Shown here piece after piece: positions 6,539-10,997 of a stretch of 10,997 nucleotides of DNA (position 1 is the first letter of the stretch; the number at the start of each line of letters is the position of its first letter). The stretch spans positions 1 to 10,997 of the forward strand of contig JBFLYE010000047.1 in NCBI GenBank assembly GCA_040756715.1. The letters run 5' to 3'. The translations under genes and the position numbers were made by a program. The notes under the pieces are model-generated. The model had not been told where the DNA came from. It did no database searches and saw nothing but the letters and a program-made list of their open reading frames with translations. The stretch comes from a bacterium (lineage in GTDB: Bacteria; UBA9089; UBA9088).

Positions 6539-6709
6539 ATGGATATATCCACCATATTTAAAGGAATAAAGGATATAGGTTTAGAACCTGTTCTTATAAT
6601 CCTTTTGCTTTTGTTCTTATTTAGAAGCGTGATGAGATTAGAAAAAGAAAATGAGAGGCTTTTAAAAAATAATGAGGAGCTTTTAAAGATGCTTCTTGAG
6701 AGGAGGTAA
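6539..6709 (+). CDS. Small single-span membrane protein with charged helical tail (56 aa)
   Basis: I do not recognise a family. The ORF encodes 56 residues: a short N-terminus, one hydrophobic span at about 17-28 (PVLIILLLLFLF), then a strongly charged, Leu- and Glu-rich stretch (about 33-56) that looks like an amphipathic helix or coiled coil. An in-frame TAA at 6530-6532 makes 6539 the first possible ATG. No Shine-Dalgarno precedes it, and the -10 box ends only 9 bases upstream, which suggests leaderless translation. The next small gene begins 3 bases after its stop, with its ribosome binding site AGGAGG inside this gene's last codons, which supports both being real. The shape recalls small holin-like or membrane-anchor proteins, but nothing in view shows lysis or phage genes. 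Confidence 0.68.
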   Translation: MDISTIFKGIKDIGLEPVLIILLLLFLFRSVMRLEKENERLLKNNEELLKMLLERR

Positions 6710-6712
6710 AAT

Positions 6713-6853
6713 ATGGGAATTAAGGAGATAATTGAAATAGCATTATTGGTTGTGGCTATCGTAGTTGTTTATAAGACACAAAAATCCCTCAATAGAAGGG
6801 AGAAAAAGATTGATGAAATAATCAACACAATTAGTCAATTAGCAAAGAGCTAA
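6713..6853 (+). CDS. Small single-span membrane protein (46 aa)
   Basis: Not recognised. The ORF encodes 46 residues with one hydrophobic span (about 6-20, IIEIALLVVAIVVVY) followed by a basic segment with LNRREKK and a short amphipathic helix (about 33-46). Its layout copies that of the preceding 56-residue protein: short N-terminus, one span, charged helical tail. A strong AGGAGG at 6701-6706 lies 6 bases before the ATG. The PorV-like gene follows 14 bases after its stop with another strong ribosome binding site (GAGGAGG, 6854-6860). Good translation signals on both sides and tight spacing argue that it is a real gene. It could form a complex with its neighbour in the inner membrane; this is inference from layout only. 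Confidence 0.72.
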   Translation: MGIKEIIEIALLVVAIVVVYKTQKSLNRREKKIDEIINTISQLAKS

Positions 6854-6867
6854 GAGGAGGTAAAAAG

Positions 6868-7776
6868 ATGAAAAAGCTATTTTTGGTAGCAGTTTTAGGG
6901 TTAGTAGGGAGCGTGAGCTTTGCTAAGGAAGCCGGCAAAACCGCTTTTGCCTTCCTAAAGCTTGGACAGGGTGCTAGAGTAAATGGAATGGGTGAGGCAT
7001 TTGTTGGCTTAGCCGATGACATAAATGCCCTTTATTGGAATCCAGCCGGTCTTTCTCAATTAAATGATAGAGAGGCATCCTTTATGTTCCTTAAGCCATT
7101 TTCTGAGATCTCTGGCTTAGGCTATGGCTATCTATCAGGTGTTTTTCCCACCCATAAGGCAATATTTGCCACATCTATCTCTTACCTTGACTATGGAAAA
7201 GAAGACAAATACGATGCAAGTGCAAATCCAGAGGGAACCTGGGATGCCTGTGATCTCTCCCTTTCCTTTGGTCTGGGTGGAAAAATGCCCGATGAAAACA
7301 TTGCTTTAGGCTTATCCCTTAAGGCAATCTATGGAGAAATAGATAATAGCGATGCCTACGGATTCTGTTGTGATGCGGGAATGCTCTATAAACCAAAGAT
7401 TAAAGGAATGAAAATCGGTGCGGTAATAAAAAACATCGGCACAAGGATAAAGTTTGAAAAGGAATCAGATCCCCTTCCTTTAAGCTTAAAACTTGGTCTT
7501 TCCTATCTTCTTCCCAAAACCCTTGCCCCCATTACCATTGTTTTAGATGGAACCCTTTCCAATGACAACGACCCCTACATAAACATCGGTGGAGAATATG
7601 ATTATAGAAAGGCATTGGCAATAAGGCTTGGCTTTAAATCAGGTTCCCAAGACGAAGGCTCAGGTTTAACCACTGGCTTTGGCATCAAACAAAAGAGATT
7701 CTCCTTCGACTTTGCCTTCCAACCATCTGGAGAGCTTGGAAATTCCTACTTTGTCTCTTTGTCTTCAAAATATTAA
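6868..7776 (+). CDS. PorV/PorQ-like (UPF0164) outer-membrane beta-barrel protein
   Basis: A 302-residue secreted protein. Residues 1-19 form a signal peptide (MKKLF, hydrophobic core, SFA before the expected cleavage site). The mature N-terminus carries the block typical of PorV/PorQ-type proteins at about 35-65: GARVNGMGEAFVGLADD followed by ALYWNPAGLSQL, shared with FadL-like barrels. The rest shows alternating hydrophobic/polar strands, and the chain ends in SLSSKY, an aromatic C-terminal residue as usual for proteins inserted by the BAM machinery. In Bacteroidetes, PorV is part of type IX secretion, but similar proteins are widespread in candidate phyla lacking obvious type IX genes, so a transport or anchoring role is all that can be said. 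A strong GAGGAGG site supports the start. The 3' end overlaps the methyltransferase ORF. Confidence 0.85.
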   Translation: MKKLFLVAVLGLVGSVSFAKEAGKTAFAFLKLGQGARVNGMGEAFVGLADDINALYWNPAGLSQLNDREASFMFLKPFSEISGLGYGYLSGVFPTHKAIFATSISYLDYGKEDKYDASANPEGTWDACDLSLSFGLGGKMPDENIALGLSLKAIYGEIDNSDAYGFCCDAGMLYKPKIKGMKIGAVIKNIGTRIKFEKESDPLPLSLKLGLSYLLPKTLAPITIVLDGTLSNDNDPYINIGGEYDYRKALAIRLGFKSGSQDEGSGLTTGFGIKQKRFSFDFAFQPSGELGNSYFVSLSSKY

Positions 7777-8062
7777 GCTTACCCCATTTCAGAAAAGGGT
7801 CTATAAGGCTGTCTTATCTATTCCAAAAGGAGAAACAAGAACATACGAATGGGTTGCCCAAAGAATAGGAAATCCAAAGGCAGCCAGGGCGGTGGGAAAT
7901 GCCCTTTCAAAAAATCCTTGCCCAATTATCATTCCTTGTCATAGAATAATAAGAAAGAACGGGAAATTAGGGGGATATATTAGGGGCAAGGAAGAGAAAA
8001 TGGCTCTTTTAAAGAAAGAAGAAGCGCCTGTAGCTCAGTATGGAAGAGCGGCGGTTTCCTAA
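7751..8062 (+). CDS. Short methylated-DNA-protein-cysteine methyltransferase (MGMT/Ogt C-terminal domain); stop lies inside tRNA-Arg
   Basis: The DNA-binding and active-site domain of O6-alkylguanine-DNA alkyltransferases, which moves the alkyl group from guanine to a cysteine in a suicide reaction. Numbered from TTG 7751 (103 residues): TPFQKRVYKAV at 11-21, the winged-helix segment TYEWVAQRIGNPKAARAVGNA at 31-51 with the arginine finger region, active-site PCHR at 62-65 (Cys63), then GKLGGYIRG and a closing KMALLKK helix. The N-terminal domain of full-length Ada/Ogt is absent. The start is uncertain: no ATG exists in frame, and TTG at 7679, 7712, 7736 or 7751 are options, all inside the PorV-like gene; I prefer 7751 because homology begins just after it. 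The last 12 codons and the stop (8060-8062) lie inside tRNA-Arg(CCT). With Cys present, it is a repair enzyme and not an alkyltransferase-like protein. Confidence 0.82.
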   Translation: MSLCLQNIKLTPFQKRVYKAVLSIPKGETRTYEWVAQRIGNPKAARAVGNALSKNPCPIIIPCHRIIRKNGKLGGYIRGKEEKMALLKKEEAPVAQYGRAAVS

Positions 8063-8099
8063 ACCGTGTCTGCCGTAGGTTCAAGTCCTATCAGGCGCA
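8024..8099 (+). tRNA. tRNA-Arg (anticodon CCT)
   Basis: A 76-base cloverleaf. The acceptor GCGCCTG (8024-8030) pairs perfectly with CAGGCGC (8092-8098). The D arm is GCTC/GAGC, the anticodon stem GCGGT/ACCGT with loop TTCCTAA has anticodon CCT at 8058-8060, and the T arm GTAGG/CCTAT encloses TTCAAGT. The variable region is 7 bases (GTCTGCC), slightly long. The discriminator is A8099 and CCA is not encoded. It reads AGG, a preferred arginine codon in this window. Its 5' half overlaps the end of the methyltransferase ORF by 39 bases. No clear promoter lies just upstream, so it may be released from that mRNA. Confidence 0.94.
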
Positions 8100-8113
8100 A
8101 AAACAGCATCATT

Positions 8114-8172
8114 GTTTTCCTTAAGATTATCTAAATACATACATTTTATAAAGCGTTATGGAATTAACTATA
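8114..8172 (+). repeat. Left copy of a 59-base inverted repeat
   Basis: This sequence reappears as its reverse complement at 10904-10962 with 57 of 59 bases equal. It begins 14 bases after the 3' end of tRNA-Arg(CCT) and ends 22 bases beyond the 3' end of ftsH, in the convergent spacer 8100-8194, where I see no gene. The two differences are in CTAAAtACATA and TTTTaTAAAG. The internal TTATAA-17-TATAGT is a weaker version of the promoter-like pair in the right copy. Confidence 0.93.
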
Positions 8173-8194
8173 GTGATGTTTTGCATTTTATTTC

Positions 8195-9994
8195 CTATCC
8201 TTTGAGAATTTCATTTATATTGTCTGCCTCAAGAATCTCTTTTTCAATAAGGGATTGGGTTAGCTTTTCAAGTTTTTCTCTATTTTCACAGATAATCTTT
8301 GATGCGCGGGTATATGAATCCCTGACAATCTTTTCAATCTCCCTATCTATCTTTCCTGCAATCTCCTCACTATAATTCTTCTCTTTAAGAAAATCCCTTC
8401 CTAAAAATACCTCCTCATGCCTTCTTCCAAAGGTCAAAGGTCCAAGCTCAGACATTCCATATTCACAGACCATCTTCCTGGCAAGCTCGGTTGCCTTTTC
8501 CAAGTCATTCTGAGCTCCAGTGGTTATATCAGAAAACACAGCCTCCTCTGCACACCTTCCACCCAGAAGAACAGCCATCCTATCCAAAAGCTCTCCCTTT
8601 GTTACAATATACCTATCCTCAACAGGAAGCTGAAGGGTATAGCCCAATGCAGATACACCCCTTGGCATAATGGAGATTTTGTGAACAGGGTCAGAGCCTG
8701 GGATAAAATGGGAAACCAGGGCATGGCCTGCCTCATGACAGGCAACAATCCTTTTCTCCTTTTCTGAGATTAGCCTGCTCCTCCTTTCAGGTCCTGCAAT
8801 GACCCTGTCTATTGATTCCTCAAGCTCGCTTATGGTTATTCTCCTTTTCTTTCTCCTTGCCGCAAGTAAGGCTGCCTCATTTATAAGATTGGCAAGGTCT
8901 GAGCCAACAAAACCAGGCGTTCTCCTTGCTAGAACCTTAAAGTCTATCCCTTTTGCAAATCGCTTTCCCTTTGCATGAACCTTCAGTATTCCTTCCCTGG
9001 CGATAATATCTGGTGCATCAACCACAATATGCCTGTCAAATCTTCCTGGACGAAGCAAGGCGGGGTCTAGGACATCGGGTCTATTAGTTGCGGCAATAAC
9101 AATCAAGCCATCATGGCTATGAAAACCATCCATTCCAACCAGCAATTGATTTAGGGTTTGCTCCCTCTCATCATGACCTCCACCCAGACCAGCTCCCCTC
9201 TGCCTTCCCACTGCATCTATTTCATCAATGAATATAATACAGGGTGTATGCTTTCTTCCCTGTTCAAACAAATCCCTAACCCTTGCTGCACCAACACCAA
9301 CAAAGATTTCAACAAAATCAGAGCCAGAAACAGAGAAGAATTTAACACCTGCCTCTCCAGCCACTGCCTTTGCTAATAAGGTCTTTCCTGTTCCCGGAGG
9401 GCCTACAAGCAAAATGCCCTTTGGAATCCTTGCCCCCAATTTCTGAAACCTCTTTGGGTCTTTTAAAAACTCAATTATCTCAACCAGTTCCTGCTTTGCC
9501 TCCTCAACCCCTGCAACATCCTTAAATGTTATAGATTCCTCTGTCTTTGCAAATAGCTTTGCCCTTGATCTGGTAAATGAAAATGGATTCTCTCCACCTG
9601 GTCCCCTTACATTTCTAAATAAGAGAAACCAGAAGATAAAGATAAAAAAGATTGTGGGAATAACCGTCTGCCAAAAAAAGTTAATGAATGAGTGAAAGGG
9701 GGATATATCCTCTCCTTTAAAGCTGACATTGTTTTCCTTAAGAAAGTTTATAAGGTTTTCATCCTTGTAGGGAATCTGGGTTGTAAATAGGGAAACCTTT
9801 TTTCCAGAAACAATCTTTCCCTTAATCTGGCTATCAATAATAATTACTTCGGGAATTACCCCCTTTTCTACGGATTTTAAGAAATCGGAATATGGGATAA
9901 TTTCTGGTTTCTCTGGAATTTCTATCTTTGTATTATAAAAAATAAGGATGATGATAGCTATCCCAAATGACCATAATAATATTTTCTTAAGCAT
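8195..9994 (-). CDS. ftsH: ATP-dependent zinc metalloprotease FtsH
   Basis: The membrane-anchored AAA+ protease that degrades misfolded membrane proteins and selected regulators, 599 residues. It has a first membrane span at about 4-20, a periplasmic domain at 21-107 and a second span at about 110-127. The AAA module follows with Walker A GPPGTGKT at 198-205, pore motif FVG at 231-233, Walker B IIFIDEID at 253-260, and a second region of homology with [19 protein letters not shown] at 302-320 including arginine fingers R315 and R318. The zinc protease domain shows HEAGH at 420-424 and the third ligand candidate D497. All key residues are intact; the C-terminus lacks the long disordered tail of some homologues. 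It follows lpxI after 32 bases on the same strand. In E. coli FtsH controls LPS synthesis by degrading LpxC, so its pairing with lpxI is suggestive; a similar role here is inference. Confidence 0.98.
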   Translation of the reverse strand: MLKKILLWSFGIAIIILIFYNTKIEIPEKPEIIPYSDFLKSVEKGVIPEVIIIDSQIKGKIVSGKKVSLFTTQIPYKDENLINFLKENNVSFKGEDISPFHSFINFFWQTVIPTIFFIFIFWFLLFRNVRGPGGENPFSFTRSRAKLFAKTEESITFKDVAGVEEAKQELVEIIEFLKDPKRFQKLGARIPKGILLVGPPGTGKTLLAKAVAGEAGVKFFSVSGSDFVEIFVGVGAARVRDLFEQGRKHTPCIIFIDEIDAVGRQRGAGLGGGHDEREQTLNQLLVGMDGFHSHDGLIVIAATNRPDVLDPALLRPGRFDRHIVVDAPDIIAREGILKVHAKGKRFAKGIDFKVLARRTPGFVGSDLANLINEAALLAARRKKRRITISELEESIDRVIAGPERRSRLISEKEKRIVACHEAGHALVSHFIPGSDPVHKISIMPRGVSALGYTLQLPVEDRYIVTKGELLDRMAVLLGGRCAEEAVFSDITTGAQNDLEKATELARKMVCEYGMSELGPLTFGRRHEEVFLGRDFLKEKNYSEEIAGKIDREIEKIVRDSYTRASKIICENREKLEKLTQSLIEKEILEADNINEILKG

Positions 9995-10026
9995 AAAAAA
10001 ATTTTACCTTTTTAAGCTGGATAAAG

Positions 10027-10707
10027 TCAAACACCAACCACAGATATTCTGCTTTTTTCTGCAAGCTCTAATGTCTTTGGCAGAATAATCACAATATTGT
10101 TTTTTATTGCTAATGCGGTTGCATTTGCTTTTTTCATTACCATAATTGTTTCTTCGCCAATAACAGGAATCTCCCTTCCTTTTTTTCCATACTTTACAAC
10201 CACAAAGCCATCGGTTATCTTTCCTGCCCTCTTTATTGTCTCATTGGTTCCCTCTAAGCCTTCAACAGAAATTATAATTCCATCCTTTATGCAGACGCTT
10301 TGGCCTATTCCAAGAGAATTTATTTTCTTTGCGACAATTAGCCCCTTTTCTATATCCTCCATTTCATCTTTGCTTGGTTTGCAAGGTGTAAGAGGCCCCT
10401 TTTTTGCAAGATATGAAGAAAGATACCTTCTCTGGTTCAATACCCTTATCCCCTCTTTCTCAAATCGGCTTGATATGTATTTTATAATGCTATCATCATC
10501 CTTTTTTGGAAAAAATTCCTTTGTTTTATAGAGCATTGCCTTTTCAAACTTACCTGCAAATATAACCCTTTTTATCCCTTTGTTTTTAAGAAGACAAATT
10601 ATCTCATCAATATCTGATTTAAGTGGAAGCTTAACAAGAATAGATTTTTTTATCTTCTCCTTAAGAAGCTTAGAAATTCCTCCCCCTCCTTCAATAATGG
10701 CAATCAT
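10027..10707 (-). CDS. lpxI: LpxI-like UDP-2,3-diacylglucosamine pyrophosphatase, divergent
   Basis: A 226-residue member of the LpxI (DUF1009) family, which in lipid A synthesis hydrolyses UDP-2,3-diacylglucosamine to lipid X and UMP. Family landmarks: N-terminal IIEGGGGISKLL at 4-15, GPLTPCKPSKDEMEDIEKGL at 104-123, IGQSVCIKDG at 134-143, VEGLEGTN at 148-155 and IPVIGEETI at 180-188. It is shorter than typical members (about 270-280 residues). Two Asp-rich places differ from what I know of the family: EGTD is EGTN (N155), and the QDxRxDxP segment is shortened to GREIP (177-181), losing both aspartates. It may be a diverged enzyme or have lost this activity. It is the first gene of a two-gene operon with ftsH. 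The start ATG has a distant GAGGG upstream. Its leader (10708-10895) holds a hairpin and a 22-codon ORF. Confidence 0.85.
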   Translation of the reverse strand: MIAIIEGGGGISKLLKEKIKKSILVKLPLKSDIDEIICLLKNKGIKRVIFAGKFEKAMLYKTKEFFPKKDDDSIIKYISSRFEKEGIRVLNQRRYLSSYLAKKGPLTPCKPSKDEMEDIEKGLIVAKKINSLGIGQSVCIKDGIIISVEGLEGTNETIKRAGKITDGFVVVKYGKKGREIPVIGEETIMVMKKANATALAIKNNIVIILPKTLELAEKSRISVVGV

Positions 10708-10752
10708 TTATAGTATCTTCCCTCACTTAGTGCAAAAATAGATAGGGCGTGT

Positions 10753-10821
10753 TTAGCTGTTTAAAAATTCATCCACTATGACTGGTGCCCTGCTGCCCTT
10801 TTTTCGGGAGGCATCCCTCAT
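10753..10821 (-). CDS. Candidate 22-codon leader ORF upstream of lpxI
   Basis: On the minus strand an ATG at 10821 is preceded at 7 bases by AAAGGAG, the best ribosome binding site in the lpxI leader. It opens an ORF of 22 codons ending in TAA at 10755-10753, 45 bases before lpxI. The peptide begins MRDASRKKGSR, is basic in its first half and ends in a hydrophobic-acidic stretch (PVIVDEFLNS). I do not recognise it. It could be a leader peptide, a small protein, or chance; the good spacing of the binding site is the only positive sign. Confidence 0.3.
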   Translation of the reverse strand: MRDASRKKGSRAPVIVDEFLNS

Positions 10822-10832
10822 TTTAAATCTCC

Positions 10833-10865
10833 TTTATCTGCCCACTAACTAATAGAGCAGATAAA
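10833..10865 (-). promoter_or_regulatory. Hairpin next to the leader-ORF ribosome binding site
   Basis: TTTATCTGC (10833-10841) and GCAGATAAA (10857-10865) are perfect 9-base arms around a 15-base loop. On the minus-strand transcript the 3' arm ends in AAA, which is also the beginning of the AAAGGAG ribosome binding site of the 22-codon ORF, so folding would touch that site. On the plus strand it is followed by A residues, so it is not a plus-strand intrinsic terminator. Confidence 0.5.
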
Positions 10866-10901
10866 AAAATTGTATCTTTCTCAAAACGAGCTAAACATAT
10901 A

Positions 10902-10930
10902 TTTATAGTTAATTCCATAACGCTTTACAA
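10902..10930 (-). promoter_or_regulatory. Sigma-70-like promoter in the right inverted-repeat copy, facing lpxI-ftsH
   Basis: On the minus strand TTGTAA (10930-10925) and TATAAA (10907-10902) are spaced by 17 bases. Transcription would start near 10895, giving a leader of about 190 bases before lpxI. The -35 box and spacer lie inside the 59-base repeat, and the -10 box straddles its end. The left repeat copy has TTATAA and TATAGT instead, a poorer match. Confidence 0.5.
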
Positions 10931-10962
10931 AATGTATGTGTTTAGATAATCTTAAGGAAAAC
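10904..10962 (-). repeat. Right copy of the 59-base inverted repeat
   Basis: The reverse complement of 8114-8172 with two mismatches. Together the copies enclose ftsH and lpxI with almost no other DNA on the ftsH side. This copy lies upstream of lpxI and includes most of the promoter-like sequence facing that gene. The match ends sharply on both sides, so it is a defined unit and not a long duplication. Confidence 0.93.
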
Positions 10963-10974
10963 TTTATAAAATTA

Positions 10975-10997
10975 TGAATTTTGAATGTTGAATTTTG
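10975..10997 (+). repeat. AT-rich direct repeat running off the window end
   Basis: TGAATTTTG occurs at 10975-10983 and again at 10989-10997, a 14-base period that is cut by the window edge. It may be the beginning of an intergenic tandem repeat; only two copies are visible. Confidence 0.4.

Larger units (their letters stand above)
10751..10896. repeat. Short inverted ends bracketing the lpxI leader
   Basis: GTTTAGCT at 10751-10758 and its exact complement AGCTAAAC at 10889-10896 bracket 146 bases; allowing one bulged base the match extends to about 12 positions (GTTTAGCT-GTTT). They could be terminal repeats of a small MITE-like insertion or a long-range stem closing the lpxI leader. No target-site duplication is evident outside them. 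The 10708-10997 stretch holds no other gene that I can see. Confidence 0.4.

Noticed and set aside
8100-8118. AAAACA/TGTTTT stem with a short T run after tRNA-Arg(CCT), as a terminator
   Set aside because: The stem is only six pairs, almost all A-T, and too weak to call an intrinsic terminator.
8024-8172. tRNA plus repeat as attachment site of a prophage or integrative element
   Set aside because: The repeat copies are inverted, not direct, do not include tRNA 3' sequence, and no integrase or phage gene is in the window.
9158-9446. Plus-strand ORFs across ftsH and lpxI
   Set aside because: They are antisense shadows of well-conserved genes, with no ribosome sites or recognisable domains.
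10702-10736. Minus-strand TTGCAC-17-TATAAA just before lpxI, looking like a promoter
   Set aside because: The -10 box would touch the lpxI ATG, so transcription would start inside the gene and cut off the conserved GGGG motif. The upstream pair in the repeat is a better candidate.

Overview
The window is an AT-rich piece of a bacterial chromosome. It suggests an uncultivated diderm (Gram-negative type) bacterium. Evidence for an LPS-bearing outer membrane is the heptose-activation pair hldA/hldC, an lpxI homologue for lipid A, and a PorV/PorQ-like beta-barrel protein with a signal peptide and a C-terminal aromatic residue. Arginine is encoded almost only by AGG/AGA, and genes are packed with 4- to 8-base overlaps. 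I cannot name the phylum; the gene content fits deep candidate phyla better than Proteobacteria.

Left part (1-2156, plus strand): the 3' end of panB (pantothenate synthesis), hldA and hldC (the two halves of ADP-heptose synthesis as separate genes) and a Yip1-like membrane protein, joined by short overlaps into one operon.

Middle part (2182-6373, plus strand): a perfect TTGACA-17-TATAAT promoter drives tRNA-Arg(TCG). Ten bases after the tRNA, hprK (HPr kinase/phosphorylase) starts, followed by pheA (chorismate mutase/prephenate dehydratase), a PsiE-like membrane protein, dnaX and ybaB, all touching or overlapping. dnaX carries an 8-base tandem repeat at the junction between its conserved and C-terminal parts.

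Right-centre (6374-8099, plus strand): a hairpin-bearing spacer, a strong promoter, two tiny single-span membrane proteins (the first with almost no leader), the PorV-like barrel gene, a short methylguanine-DNA methyltransferase gene, and tRNA-Arg(CCT). The stop codon of the methyltransferase lies in the anticodon loop of that tRNA.

Right part (8100-10997, minus strand): lpxI and ftsH form a two-gene operon. A 59-base inverted repeat (57 of 59 matching) brackets it at 8114-8172 and 10904-10962. The right copy supplies a sigma-70-like promoter toward lpxI. The leader before lpxI holds a hairpin, a well-placed ribosome binding site and a 22-codon candidate ORF.

Most genes are housekeeping. The unusual content lies in the junctions: two tRNA/mRNA fusions of opposite polarity, the dnaX microsatellite, the repeat-bounded lpxI-ftsH cassette with its structured leader, and unexpected substitutions in hprK and lpxI.
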